Shown: piece after piece, positions 10,486 through 21,246 of the stretch
Numbering within the stretch: the stretch's first letter is position 1
Layout: every line of letters starts with the position of its first letter
From: Venturia oleaginea
Lineage: Eukaryota > Ascomycota > Dothideomycetes > Venturiales > Venturiaceae
Direction: 5' to 3'
DNA: 64,000 nucleotides
Assembly: GCA_013176395.1 (NCBI GenBank)
Contig: JABMLP010000025.1
Span: 62,001-126,000 of the forward strand
Made by a program: the position numbers and the translations under genes
Notes under the pieces: generated by a model
What the model was told of the DNA's origin: nothing
Databases searched by the model: none
What the model saw: the letters and a program-made list of their open reading frames with translations, nothing else

Positions 10486-12822
10486 CTACGGACTAACAAC
10501 AGGCGCCCACCCCTTCAACCAAGCCCTCGCTTTATCAAGATCACCCCCCTCAGCCTCAAGAGCAGCAACACACCACTCAAACCCATAACTTCGACCCTTC
10601 AAATCGCGTTCCGCCGCCAACATCTCCGCCAACGTCCTCTTCTTCTGACTCACCTCATCAACACAAAAATGCAACGGCGTCGTCTCCCCCATCAACCTCT
10701 CCAAAAACGGTTTCACAATCGGCAACGCATCTTTCATCGTTACGTTCCCCTCTATCCCCGCGTTCTTCCGTCCATTCTTACAATATGTGTTTTTGCAGAA
10801 GGATTTACCGCAGCCCGTGACTAGTTGTTGGAGGTATCGGCGCTCGACGCGGCGGCGGAGGGCTTTATTTTCGGGGTCGTACATGGAGACGTATAGGGGA
10901 CCGAAACAATTTGAACAGAGACCGATTGCGTTGCCTGGACCGTTGCCCATTCTAGTGCCTGCTCGCGTGTCGCCGCTGTGGCTTGTACCGTCTAGTGTTC
11001 GGCCGCAGAGGACGTTGCGACAGATGCGTGGTGAAGGACGGGTTTTCTTCTCGTGTTCGTGGTTTGCTAAATGCACGCGCATATCGCGGAGACGAACGAT
11101 CTTGTTGCAGAGGTGGCAATCTGTTGTTCTGCCTCCATCGATGAGCTCGTGGGGTGTGAGGTTTGCAAGCATAGCTTCGGGATTGGGAGAGTCCGGATCA
11201 CCTTCTTGAGGGACTTCTAGATGGCAGAATTGACATAAGATCAGCTTTCCAGGGCAGACGGATGTGCGATGGGAGGCGAGTGTTTTCAGAGATGAGTAAG
11301 TCCTATCGCAGTATGCGCAGGTTTGGGGCGTGTGAGATTGGTGGTTGTGTTTCAGAAGGCCGAGGGGCGTGTGGCCAAATGCTGAGTCGTGAGGACAGTG
11401 CCAATGGTTTTGGTATTCTGGCGAGCGCTTCTGGAAGACTTGGCCGCAGCCTTGAGGACATAGGATATTATTTCGGAGACAGAAGTTTTCGTGGAGCATT
11501 AAGGAGCGTTCGGGCACCCATTGAAGACAGGTTTTGCACTGGACATCGCCTGGGTTGTGAGCGTCGTCTGCCGCAGGCGATTTGTCCGTCGCACCAGACT
11601 TGGAGGGATCGTATGGGCTTGCCCTTATCGTGAATTGTTTCGGCGATGGCGCGTCTTCTCCTGTGCTTTCCGATAGCTTGTAGGCATGAATTGATACCCA
11701 TAACGCTTCCGCACCTTCAAGCTCCACATTCGTTGGCTGTATTCGTATCCGCTTGGGATATCTGCTCGAGTTGTCGGCGAATATATACTCATCTTCCCGT
11801 GGGTGTGCTCGCTGTCGTGGAGCGTGCGGGCTAACATATAAATCCACCTCTTCATCCTCGTCGACGCCGCTCAACTCAATCTCGATGCCTTGAGTGCGAT
11901 CCCATGAGGGTATCTCAAAGTCAACATAGTCGCCGTCAACTACCTGCCCACTCTGTGAGCTGAGAAATTCAAGTATGCCACCTACCGAGCTGCCTTGGTC
12001 AGTCCCAGGTGCTCGTTGTGATTTGGTCACTATTCTTTTCAATGTCTCTCTTGCTTGCTCCTCGTTCAGCGGCTCGATGTCGACCTCAAGATCAGTGTCC
12101 ACGATACATATCGCTTCGCCTTCAGGTTTGAAGCCGTCTACCAAGAATCTGAACTCGTCCTTCTTGCCTCCTATCCCACGGCCCCCTGGAACCACGAGCA
12201 CTTCCTGATTTGTAAGAGTTGTGTAGTTGGAGCGCAAGTACTGCTCAAGTAGAGATTTCCAGTCGGCTGGATCGTAGCCAGCCTCCAAAGGCCGCAGTTT
12301 CACATACGTACCCTTTGCCAACTGCTTGGCCACAACTGTTATCCTGCCGAAGCTCTTCTCTTTTGTAGGTGCCACCTCGCCATTTACCATCTCCGTGTCC
12401 CTGCCATTCTCGGGACTCGGCTCTCTTGAATGTACAGGCGTGGGCTTTACACCAAGCGATTCCCTCAGCGACTCGCTCAACACCACTTCGCCATCCTCTG
12501 CCGAGAATTCTCGTATGCCTGCATATGTTACTCTCTCATTCTCCGGGTTGACAAGGCGGAAGGTAAGTGGATGTGGAAGGACTTGGGCACGTTCCTGGAA
12601 CTGTGATCTTGCTTGGCGCTCAGCAGCGAAGGTGTAGGGATTGAAAGGATCGAATGTGGAGGTGACTGGGCGGAGAGGATCGGATACGACAGTTGGGGCT
12701 GCTGCGAGCAGCTGTTCGAGTGCGGAGGGAGGTAGGAGTAGTTTATCGCCTTGTAGGTTTATGCTTCTCGAGGTAGGGGCTATGGCAAAGGAAGCCGACC
12801 ATTTCAGGCTTTCTTCAGACAT
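10486..12822 (-). CDS. UFD1-domain protein with AZUL zinc finger and UBA-like tail
   Basis: Single exon, 778 aa from MSEESLKW. The first 200 residues are UFD1-like (GDKLLLPPSALEQLL; HPLTFRL). A cysteine-rich middle follows with several C2H2/C2HC fingers (CKTCLQWVPERSLMLHENFC; CAYCDRTYSSLKTLASH). An AZUL-like zinc motif, CGKSFCKNTYCKN, begins at about residue 671 with a distal HFC. A UBA-like helix trio (YGFEWCVAALEAEGGDLDKA) closes the protein. UFD1 domains bind ubiquitin and work with Cdc48/Npl4, and AZUL domains are found in UBE3A-type ligases, so a ubiquitin-handling role is inferred. In-frame ATGs at 12873 and a non-ATG extension to 12951 exist; 12822 was chosen because family N-termini begin close to the (L)KWSASF block. 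Confidence 0.85.
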   Translation of the reverse strand: MSEESLKWSASFAIAPTSRSINLQGDKLLLPPSALEQLLAAAPTVVSDPLRPVTSTFDPFNPYTFAAERQARSQFQERAQVLPHPLTFRLVNPENERVTYAGIREFSAEDGEVVLSESLRESLGVKPTPVHSREPSPENGRDTEMVNGEVAPTKEKSFGRITVVAKQLAKGTYVKLRPLEAGYDPADWKSLLEQYLRSNYTTLTNQEVLVVPGGRGIGGKKDEFRFLVDGFKPEGEAICIVDTDLEVDIEPLNEEQARETLKRIVTKSQRAPGTDQGSSVGGILEFLSSQSGQVVDGDYVDFEIPSWDRTQGIEIELSGVDEDEEVDLYVSPHAPRQRAHPREDEYIFADNSSRYPKRIRIQPTNVELEGAEALWVSIHAYKLSESTGEDAPSPKQFTIRASPYDPSKSGATDKSPAADDAHNPGDVQCKTCLQWVPERSLMLHENFCLRNNILCPQGCGQVFQKRSPEYQNHWHCPHDSAFGHTPLGLLKHNHQSHTPQTCAYCDRTYSSLKTLASHRTSVCPGKLILCQFCHLEVPQEGDPDSPNPEAMLANLTPHELIDGGRTTDCHLCNKIVRLRDMRVHLANHEHEKKTRPSPRICRNVLCGRTLDGTSHSGDTRAGTRMGNGPGNAIGLCSNCFGPLYVSMYDPENKALRRRVERRYLQQLVTGCGKSFCKNTYCKNGRKNAGIEGNVTMKDALPIVKPFLERLMGETTPLHFCVDEVSQKKRTLAEMLAAERDLKGRSYGFEWCVAALEAEGGDLDKARAWLKGWAPVVSP

Positions 12823-13637
12823 GATGCTAGGAAGTTGAGGAAAGGAAAGTCTATATACAGTGACCTTCGCCATTGTGTTTATCAAGACGCGATCCAGGCG
12901 AATCTTGGATGCTTCCGTAATCAATCGTCTGCCTTCACCTTCCTTTCTCACCTTCCTTTCTCACCTCCCCTTCTCATCCTCATAGTTGTACAACGAGGTG
13001 CATCTCTCGGATAGTCTGGTGCCATATTCCGGTGCTTATGGGAGGCCTTGTTCGTATGGTGCGGCCATGTCGTGGGCAATATACGTACTACCTAACGTAC
13101 ACGTATGAATAATCAAAAGACGTCATCTCTCTCCTCCCACGAATCTCACAGCCGTACCGCTTCTCCCTCCTATCAACAGCCACTTCATCCGTACCATACA
13201 TCGACAGCTGGTATCAACCCGGCGGCGTATGGCGATCATCACCTCCCACACAGGCAGAGTCTCATCCAAGACTATACCAAGACCTGCTATTAAACGACTT
13301 ATACAGCCTGCTACACATCCACGTACTCACAAAGCCCCAAGATCTGGGCCTTGCGCCCATCTTCGCCATTTAACAAAGTACCAAGAGCCTTGTGATCTCC
13401 ACGCCATATGCCGCTTCCTTGCCTAGCGTGGACGCCCATGGACTCAACACCAAAGCTGCATCATATCAGAGTTCTTTTTCCCCACGATCAATAAACGCCA
13501 GCATCAATTAACAAACCTAATCCATACCAAGCCACCGATCATCCTGATAAGACCTCCAACATTCCCGAACCTCCATTCCCTCTCCCCAACTTTTCCCTCT
13601 TCGTTTTACCTCCGAATTGTTCTTTTTGTATACAAAC
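12823..13637. promoter_or_regulatory. Divergent promoter, UFD1-like gene / F-box gene
   Basis: About 800 bp between two head-to-head genes. Pyrimidine-rich stretches (CCTTCCTTTCTCACC) lie near 12945-12975 and just before the F-box ATG. No RNA gene or repeat seen. Confidence 0.45.
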
Positions 13638-15065
13638 ATGGCCGCTGCACTCGGATTCTTTGGCGTTCACACTCGACCTCCAGGACTTGCTACTGAGCTC
13701 GAGATCGATCATACGCCACAAGCCGAGGAACAAACACCTGCTCCTGCAACTATAGCTGACATACTTTCCGTCTCCATTGTCCTACGTCAGATTGCGCCTT
13801 ACATTCCCCCAGCCGCTGTCTTCGCCCTCGCGACTACAAACAAGGCAATCCATTCGATCCTGTACCAATCGCCTGACACCTTTCGATACCTCAATCTTTC
13901 GTCCGTCAAGTCCGCCACGTTTGAATCCGCGCCCGTCGACAAGGGGGCCATCAGCTGGCGCAGTCAGCGTATGGACGAGTCGCTGACTGAGGATGAATTC
14001 TACTCGGGTCCGCTCAGAGGCATCATGTCCAAGCTAGCGCGGCGGAATATACTGGGTCATGTTGCTACTATGATCCTCGACGGACTCACTGTGCCTGCAG
14101 ACGTCATTAGAGAAATCATATCCGAGGATCGCTTCAATGTTCGCATACTTTCCATTCGAGAGGCCAAGCATTTAAATGAGCGCAAGCTTATGCAGGTCCT
14201 GAAATACGCGGTCCGACCTTCAAGACCGGTAGGCACGCCGAAGCTCAAGGGACTGTATGTCTTTGGGGCAATGGATCCACGTCCTGCTCCTCCAGAACCA
14301 GTCAGCGGCCGGCGAAGATCACCCACGCGATACCCTGATTCCTCTCAACAAAGTGTTATGACCGCGCTGGGCGCTCAACTCGGAGCTGAGTGGAATCAGA
14401 AGTCACAACAGGCGCTCAATACAGAGCTGTGCGGGACAATGGATAAATGGTACCAGCCGGGCCGTATGTTCAAGAAGACATTGATCTCGGATTGGGCGGA
14501 GACTCTTCAGGCATGCGAAGGCATCATTCATTTTGATGCTGTTCTTTGCCGTGGACCTCGACACGATCCAAAGAACTTTGCTGGACATGATCCTACGACG
14601 GTGTCCCACCACAGTGATTATATTCCTCCTACTGTAGCTACCATAGCTCTAGGAACAGCAGGATGTGCCGGGTGTGGTTCATGCTCAGAAGGTCCGGCCA
14701 TCTTTGGACAATCTCCTTCTCATCACCTGCCTCTGCTGTCTCCTCCACCACTGCACTCTTCCTCTATCCGTGCTGCTCAGATCCCACATACCAAGGACGG
14801 ATATATTCCAAAACTGTTTGTACGATGCACTGAATGCTTGAAGAATCGATGGTGCGAGCGCTGCAATTCGTGGTGGGATGAGTCCTGCTACAACCCAAGA
14901 GGCACTTGCACAGAGCGTCAGAGCTCGGAATGGCTCACGCAACGGCAATCACAGGACGGAGATCAGCCAAAAGAAGAAATCAAGGTACATATGGGTCTCT
15001 GTGTTGAATCTTGCCTGGTTGGAGAGCTTATGGATGGCGCTGGCGAGGGTGGAATGTGGGGATGA
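13638..15065 (+). CDS. F-box-like protein with C-terminal cysteine motifs
   Basis: Single exon, 475 aa from MAAALGFF. Residues about 36-80 (ILSVSIVLRQIAPYIPP; ALATTNKAIHSILY) resemble an F-box, the Skp1-binding adaptor of SCF ubiquitin ligases, though divergent. The C-terminal third carries GCAGCGSC and paired cysteines (CTECLKNRWCERC; CYNPRGTC), suggesting a zinc site. It ends with GGMWG, after which the 59-aa cysteine gene starts 91 nt downstream on the same strand. ATG at 13638 was preferred because the upstream extension starts with a non-ATG codon. F-box assignment is moderate; family membership in fungi is likely conserved. Confidence 0.7.
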   Translation: MAAALGFFGVHTRPPGLATELEIDHTPQAEEQTPAPATIADILSVSIVLRQIAPYIPPAAVFALATTNKAIHSILYQSPDTFRYLNLSSVKSATFESAPVDKGAISWRSQRMDESLTEDEFYSGPLRGIMSKLARRNILGHVATMILDGLTVPADVIREIISEDRFNVRILSIREAKHLNERKLMQVLKYAVRPSRPVGTPKLKGLYVFGAMDPRPAPPEPVSGRRRSPTRYPDSSQQSVMTALGAQLGAEWNQKSQQALNTELCGTMDKWYQPGRMFKKTLISDWAETLQACEGIIHFDAVLCRGPRHDPKNFAGHDPTTVSHHSDYIPPTVATIALGTAGCAGCGSCSEGPAIFGQSPSHHLPLLSPPPLHSSSIRAAQIPHTKDGYIPKLFVRCTECLKNRWCERCNSWWDESCYNPRGTCTERQSSEWLTQRQSQDGDQPKEEIKVHMGLCVESCLVGELMDGAGEGGMWG

Positions 15066-15156
15066 CCAACCAGGCGAGGGAATTGAAAGGCAAATGGATG
15101 CCTGCACTTAATCTTTCACACACTGAAGAAATAGACTGACACAACTCGGGTAGAAG

Positions 15157-15471
15157 ATGGGATCGAAGAGGGACTGTTTCGGCTGCGGGCAAACTGTGAG
15201 TACTTCCTCGCCACTACTGTGTCATCGTCGCATGAAGATGGTCCATGGCTAACCAGTGATTCAGTGTGGTCCCTGCAAGGAACTATACATGCGTGCTTGC
15301 ACAAAGTGCCGTAACGAATATTGCGTTGTCGATAATGATGGATCGTCTGCTACGGCGGTATGTTGGGTCGATTTCCAATTACCACTGCTCAACGCGATAG
15401 TCTGAGGCTGACAATGACAACAGTGCGACTGGTGCAATTACAGTGGACGACGTACCCGAGAATTATACTAA
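15157..15471 (+). CDS. Nine-cysteine mini-protein, three exons
   Basis: Three exons, 15157-15195, 15265-15357 and 15424-15471, with introns of 69 and 66 nt (GTGAGT...TTCAG; GTATGT...AACAG), give 59 aa. Cysteines at 7, 10, 14, 17, 25, 28, 33, 45 and 48 form CxxC pairs (CFGCGQTCGPC; ACTKC; CDWC), typical of a compact structural zinc fold. The exons share one frame, and each intron has good splice sites. The pieces are too short to appear as long open frames. It may be an independent gene or a 3' part of the F-box transcript; a direct in-frame splice from the F-box exon was not found. Function unknown. Confidence 0.6.
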
Positions 15472-16133
15472 TCTTTATTATGAGAAAGGATACTCACGAC
15501 CATTGGATGGTAAAAGCTAGGCGTTTAAGGGAATACCTTTTTCAAATTCAAATTAGCGAGCGTGCGATGACCCGAATGTTTGCATAGCGAGTGCGGCTAT
15601 CTTTTCGGATGGTTTGACTATCTGACGGTTTGAAACTCTCGATTCCCCTTTTTGGTGTCCTGAAAATGCGACGACAAAAGATGATACCCTTCTCCTAGGT
15701 TTCATGGCTTGGCTTAGTTCTGTTGTGCTGGCGTTTTGGTGGGTATCAAGTATCCTACAATTGACCTCTTCCTTCTGCCATGAGTTTGGCGCTGCTATTC
15801 GCGTATGCATCTTGGCTCCTTATTCGAAGTGAAAGGAGTATTTACATGTCAATACTTAGATTGTGGTTTGGAATGTGGTGATGAATCTTTGAGGATGGAA
15901 TGTTGATACGAGGTTTTATCGTACGGATTAATGGATTGATGGCTTATGAATGGAGTTAAAAAGGGCTTGGTTACTTGAGTAGAATGTATGTATCCTGGGG
16001 AAAAACTCTATAAGTAGTGAAAAAGGACAATTTGAAAGTAATTAAATCATGAAAATCAATGGGAAGGACATTCGTGTGACGTAGGCCCGTACGGCTTCCG
16101 ATATAGGAAATTGGTTTTCGATGGATTCACTCT
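15472..16133. other. Intergenic, nothing recognised
   Basis: AT-leaning spacer. No coding block, tRNA or inverted repeat seen. Confidence 0.5.
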
Positions 16134-16383
16134 CCAACAACAACAACAACAACATCAACAACATCAACAACATCAACAACATCAACAACATCAACAACAT
16201 CAACAACATCAACAACATCACAACATCAACAACATCAACAACATCAACAACATCAACAACATCAACAACATCAACAACATCAACAACATCAACAACATCA
16301 ACAACATCAACAACATCAACAACATCAACAACATCAACAACAACATCAACAACATCAACAACATCAACAACATCAACAACATT
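16134..16383. repeat. (CAACAACAT)n minisatellite
   Basis: About 27 head-to-tail copies of a 9-nt unit, with one interruption near 16220 and another near 16340 that shift the phase. Because the unit is a multiple of three, all frames are open (Gln/His, Asn/Ile, Ser/Thr on plus; Leu/Met on minus). These are treated as repeat artefacts. It lies about 95 nt upstream of the HRI1 start, so it may be in its 5' UTR or promoter. Confidence 0.95.
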
Positions 16384-16476
16384 GCCTTTCTTCCAATCCC
16401 TTCATATAGCCGTCCTCGAGACTCATTCGATTTCAACACTGGATAGAAACGCGGTATCGTTCACAATACGGCAGCA

Positions 16477-17253
16477 ATGCCACAGTTCAAGGGTCACGTC
16501 TCGCATCGAGCTTCCATCCGCTGGCTACCTGAACCAGCTTCGGAGCCAACCTCAACATTGGTCCTCACTTCTTCTACCGGTTGGTTCGTAGACGTCCGAA
16601 TTCTTCTATCACGAGAGACTCCTCCGTCTTCACTGGAGGTAGACGGCGATGAATTACTCCGACCGTCCTCCGATCCGACGTCAAACTCCATGCCAGTGGA
16701 AAGAATAGACTGGGCATTCTCGGGCTCCTCGAAATCTACAGCAGGAGGAGATGATAAGTCCCACCACTCAGTATGGATTCATTGGGTTGACTCAAAAACA
16801 TTGTATCATGAACCTCCTATTGTCGATGCGGGGGATATGTATCCAGTCTCCCAAACACGAGATTTGGAGAAGGGAAGTATGCCCAATCCGGCCACGGGTA
16901 TCGATACCGAATACGAGGAAGTATGGGACGGGATGCCAGTCGATGTTCCGGAAAAGAGTGCGACCTGCTCCACTTTCCTGACGGAAGATGCGGAAAAGGA
17001 GACGAAAGGATGTATTATGAAGTTGGGCTGCTGGTGTCAGGGCGTTTTACGTGTGGGAAAAGACATAAGTGCTGAGAGGTGGAAGTTCATCGATGAAGAC
17101 AAAAGATGGGTTTTGGTGGCGCGAGTGGGGAAGAATAGCATTGGGTGTGAGATTGCTTTTGGGGACGATAAAAGCTTGGAGGTTGGTAAGACGGTTGAGG
17201 CTGAGGGACGAGAATGGAGCGTCAAGGAAGTCGACTGGTCCACGCGAAACTAA
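16477..17253 (+). CDS. HRI1: HRI1-family protein
   Basis: Single exon, 258 aa, close to the length of yeast Hri1 (about 244 aa). The N-terminal beta region (RASIRWLPE; STLVLTSSTGWFVDVRILL) and the C-terminal half (CIMKLGCWCQGVLRVGKD; RWVLVARVG) fit the two lipocalin-like halves of this fungal family. In yeast, Hri1 binds the kinase Hrr25 and interacts with the Sec63 complex; its biochemical role is unsettled. No signal peptide or membrane segment. The large minisatellite directly upstream is unusual for a small conserved gene. Confidence 0.72.
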   Translation: MPQFKGHVSHRASIRWLPEPASEPTSTLVLTSSTGWFVDVRILLSRETPPSSLEVDGDELLRPSSDPTSNSMPVERIDWAFSGSSKSTAGGDDKSHHSVWIHWVDSKTLYHEPPIVDAGDMYPVSQTRDLEKGSMPNPATGIDTEYEEVWDGMPVDVPEKSATCSTFLTEDAEKETKGCIMKLGCWCQGVLRVGKDISAERWKFIDEDKRWVLVARVGKNSIGCEIAFGDDKSLEVGKTVEAEGREWSVKEVDWSTRN

Positions 17254-19186
17254 GCGTGTTCTATGTCTTGCGGTGTTGACGATAGAGGGGCGACGAATGC
17301 TTCCAATTCGAAGGGCCGAGTTGTGTCTGTTTCTCTCCATAAGACCTGCTACCGGCTGGTGAATCGACGGTGAGTGATCACACAATCTCCGAAGAGTCTT
17401 GAAGAGCTTCGAGGTGAGATTTGGAATTTGTGGCTCAATCCTCAATGGATTCCTCACTGGGGGCTTACTATGCCTTGAACAAAAGCCCCCGCTTTTCTGC
17501 TACGCCCATGTGGTATCGGGCGATTCCCTCCGGTGCTCAGCGTGCTTTCCTCATGGTTTTTAAAATGGCAAGCTCTTTCCAGACAAGTCTAAACCTACTG
17601 GTAATACCGCTCCCCACGGCAATATTGTAGCAAGGCTGAGTACCAGAGTAGAATCCTCCAGGCTTTCTATCCATCCGCAGGAGACCAACTCGACATAGAA
17701 AGTCCAAAGTCTCCTCGGTTGCAATGATCTTGAATGTCTGACCACTTTCCCTCTATCCGTCGTTATCCTTTTGTCCTTGTCCCTGGACGATCTCATACAT
17801 ATGCGTGAATGAGAATCCCGATGCCTCGCATGTTTTCACATGTATCCATAGAACTAATCATCCCATCTCTCAACCACTGTATCACCGCTCCATCTTTGGC
17901 TTTAATCGTGGTCGCGGGGCGTAGGTTATCTATTGGGGGACGATTCGGTCCGATTAAGGGGATTCAAGGCTGATAGGTAGCCTTGCCGTAGATGATCCTG
18001 CTCTTACTCAGCTGTGCCATGTATCCTGCGAGTCCGCTTCAATCCCAGTCTTGCTGTAATCTTGACCCCTCGATTATAATCACTCAGTGAAGGAGCAAGG
18101 GTGACTAGCCCGCCGTGCCCGGTCAATTAGTCGCATCCGTGTGCTATCCAGGCAGTACTCGATCGACTACATCCCTTTCCCCTCTCTTCCTCTTTCCATG
18201 GTATGTATACCCCCCCTTCAACTCCTATTTGGTTCGATGATTCGAGCAGTAGTGGTGAGAGCCGCACTTTGGAGTAGTTGTGCGTTGTGGTCGTAGCAGA
18301 CGTGCGAGTCTCAGCCAGTCTCTGGCATGTAGGGGGGTTATTTAATACGTCTGATATCCTGTCTCCTCTATATCCGTAACATACATCTTCACATTCCAAT
18401 GCTGCTAGCCAAAAGTTCCCATGGCTATTGATACAGGTCATCTCGGTAGTCTACCACCTCTACTGAGTCTCTGTTAGTAGTTTAATAAGGCCACTCGTCG
18501 ATCTCAGGTATATATTCTCGCTAACACGATGTCAGTTCATCTCTCGAGCTGGCGAAAAACAAGTTGCGGGAAGAAAACAGGAGGTATTCATGTTCTTGCT
18601 GACTAGCGCTCGCCTCGTCTACGGACGGGAGTACCTAAGACCTCGCCACAGGTGAGGGGGAAACTCAAATATTGACTTGGCCACTGGGATATTTGGAGGT
18701 TTCGGGTGCTTACGCGGTGAAGAGGCTGTTGGATGCTAATTTGCATTTGACACCATCGTGCCTGCCCTTGATTGCGGACAAGGCATGCGCCCAGCCTCGT
18801 CAAGGAACAGCACAAGTGAGCTGTGGTTAAAGCGGTAAGTGTGTTGTCTTTCTAAATCATTCTAAATTACAGAAGGAGAAGTTGGCTACAATGAGACTAT
18901 CGTACAGAAGTGAATAGTGACACAGCCCCAGATGGGGCAACGAAAGTAAGGCCGTGCTGAGAATGAATGTTGTAAGTCGTCAAATCCCAAAGACAAACCC
19001 TAACCTCTAACGCGCCACTGAGATAAACCATCGTCTCTAAATCGAGATTAAAATTGGTAACCCCGTGGCAACGTATTTTTCAAAGTTGTCAGATTCAACG
19101 ATACCGATCTAATGTTGACGCACCGCTGTTCGACAGCTATCCACGCAGTCTCTGAAGAGGATAGGGGCACAGACCCAGTCAGATCT
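17254..19186. other. 1.9-kb gene-free stretch
   Basis: Contains only short, composition-driven frames on both strands. I found no domain fragment, no tRNA (no B-box-like GTTCGANTC in tRNA context) and no TIR pair. It separates HRI1 and bZIP, which converge. Confidence 0.5.
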
Positions 19187-19930
19187 CTATTCTCGTCTCC
19201 TTTGCACCCTCTGCTGCTGCTGCTCCTCCTCTTCTCCTTCGTCATCTTCCTCCTCATATTGTCCCCCGTACCCTCCTATCTGTGCATATGCATGACCCGT
19301 CCATGATTGAGCATGGCCGTACATGACCGGATCGACCGCAACTCTATAATCCAACCCCGGGTTCCTCATTGGCGTCGGATCGCTGATGGAAGAATGAGGG
19401 CTGTGGTAAAAGGCATCCGATTCGTCGTAGAAGCTCTGAGCGTGCTGGGTATATGGAGAGTAGCCCGCCGAAGCAGCCCAAGCTTCAGCCGATTGAGCGC
19501 CTCCCATTTGCTGGAGTCGCAGAAGCTCGTTTTGCTGCTCGACGGTGGTCAGATGATGGGATAGTTGTCTATTTTCGGTCGCTAGATGGCGTGTTTCTAG
19601 ACTTTTATGCAAGACTTGATGTTCTAGCTCTCGTACATGGGTTTCACGTCGCTGACGAAGAGCTCTTTGTGCAAGCCTGTTCTGTTCTCGTCGTCGCGAT
19701 TTGTCTGATGTGCTCGAACCAGCTCCTTGGGATATGCTTCGACTTTGATCCTCAGCATTTTGTCCAGTAGGATCGTAAGGATCCGTTTGATATGTGCCAC
19801 GACCCATGGCAGGATCGTATTGAGGCGTAGACGTGGACTGCGAGTACTGCTGCCGAGAGGATGTACTCCTATATTGGGAGTCTGGTGATTGACTTGCTTG
19901 ATAATGTCGGGAGTAATCGCGCTGTGCCAT
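19187..19930 (-). CDS. bZIP transcription factor (Yap/AP-1-like)
   Basis: Single exon, 247 aa. The basic region at residues 79-100 reads RREQNRLAQRALRQRRE, containing the fungal Yap signature Q-N-R-x-A-Q-R-x-x-R-x-R. It is followed by a leucine/hydrophobic heptad region to about residue 140. Flanks are Gln/Ser/Tyr-rich. The acidic, Gln-rich C-terminus (EEEDDEGEEEEQQQQ) ends with RRRE. The paired cysteine-rich redox domains of Yap1 are absent, so oxidative-stress sensing like Yap1 is unlikely. The target genes cannot be inferred. Confidence 0.85.
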   Translation of the reverse strand: MAQRDYSRHYQASQSPDSQYRSTSSRQQYSQSTSTPQYDPAMGRGTYQTDPYDPTGQNAEDQSRSISQGAGSSTSDKSRRREQNRLAQRALRQRRETHVRELEHQVLHKSLETRHLATENRQLSHHLTTVEQQNELLRLQQMGGAQSAEAWAASAGYSPYTQHAQSFYDESDAFYHSPHSSISDPTPMRNPGLDYRVAVDPVMYGHAQSWTGHAYAQIGGYGGQYEEEDDEGEEEEQQQQRVQRRRE

Positions 19931-21246
19931 GGTTCTTTTTGTTCGATGATGCTTTGAAAATGCAGGCTGATAAGTTTGACGCTAGTATGTCTGGTATTCG
20001 ATATATAGCCAAGCCGGACAGGATGTCAATGTCAACGAGGACGAACGCCTTTATACTGCTTAACAGAAATTCGTCGGACGAAGAAAAGACGGCTCCTCCC
20101 ACCACACGCTTCCTTTCTATGGTGACTGACATCACTAATCTCACAGCGTTCTCTAACAAAAGAACGGGTCATCCTCCGCTGTTGTTTAGAAGTAAGTGTC
20201 GAAAGATGATCTAATCGTGTTGGAAAGGTGAAGAGTCTCAGAGACTCGTGGCAAGATTGGCCCATACCATGCGCTTGGGGCTCACTATGCATGCCAATCC
20301 GGCTTACTAGGATTTCTCGTATCTGGACACCAGTACCCGTTAGTTGCTTCCAGAAGACACGAAGAAGGGCGGATGATGCCGCTCCTGGGGATTGGTTTTG
20401 GCTTATAAAGGCCTGTCAAATCGTCCAAAGTGGAAAGCCGTGGTCTTGCTGCGCGGTGACGAAGCCGCCGGATGATACGAACATTCGCCATATCAGGTGG
20501 TGAGCTAATGCATAACAGGTGGACGAGCTCGGGGCATCGATCTAGCATGAATGTTAAAAGTAGGTTAACGGCGTCTGCTGGTTCTGAGGATTTGGAAGCA
20601 CATGAGGCTTACTCACCCTTCTACCGTCCTTCTAGCGTCGACTTGGGTAGGTCTAAGGCTGCCAAGAGACCAATCAGATCATTCAGGGTCGAAGGTCGTA
20701 AGGCCATCCCCACCACTTCGATTTCAAGCCATCAACCAATCACTGTGGAGGCGCATTTCCGCGTCAATTGCCTCCAAGATCATAGGCCGACCTTGCTGGC
20801 GTCAGTTCCAGGATTCGGAAGCCTTTTGAAGGCTCTCGCTTCGTGGTGACTTTGTTGTTGATGGTCGGAGTGGTTTGTGAAGGTGAGAAGAGAGATGGCC
20901 GGAGATATTTTTAATCTCGGTGGAGCCTTAGCTAGGGAGGCCCTTAACAGATCTTCAACAATGACCTGATTATGGCACTCTCCATTGGGTTTGGGCGATT
21001 TCTACGGCATCTAAAGGTAGTTCTGCTCCCCATAATTCCCTTTATTCTTGATAGTGACCAGCGCCAATTCGTGTCATTGTCGTCTCATCCACCCTTCTCC
21101 CGCGCCGCGGCACTTTTGTCAAATAGTAAGTGCAGAACTTGTTTCTACTCTTGTTTATGGCATCTCTTCTCCCATGTCTATCCCTACCTTGTCTCGAATA
21201 GGATATATTTCAACTCAATGTCAATCCCATATTATATTTGTAGCTA
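19931..21246. other. bZIP upstream region
   Basis: About 1.3 kb between the bZIP start and the 3' end of the next minus-strand gene, so it should hold the bZIP promoter and 5' UTR. Short frames here show no recognisable content. Confidence 0.45.

Noticed and set aside
16111..16591. Poly-Gln/His, Asn/Ile, Ser/Thr and Leu/Met frames
   Set aside because: Produced by the 9-nt repeat in every frame; no flanking conserved protein.
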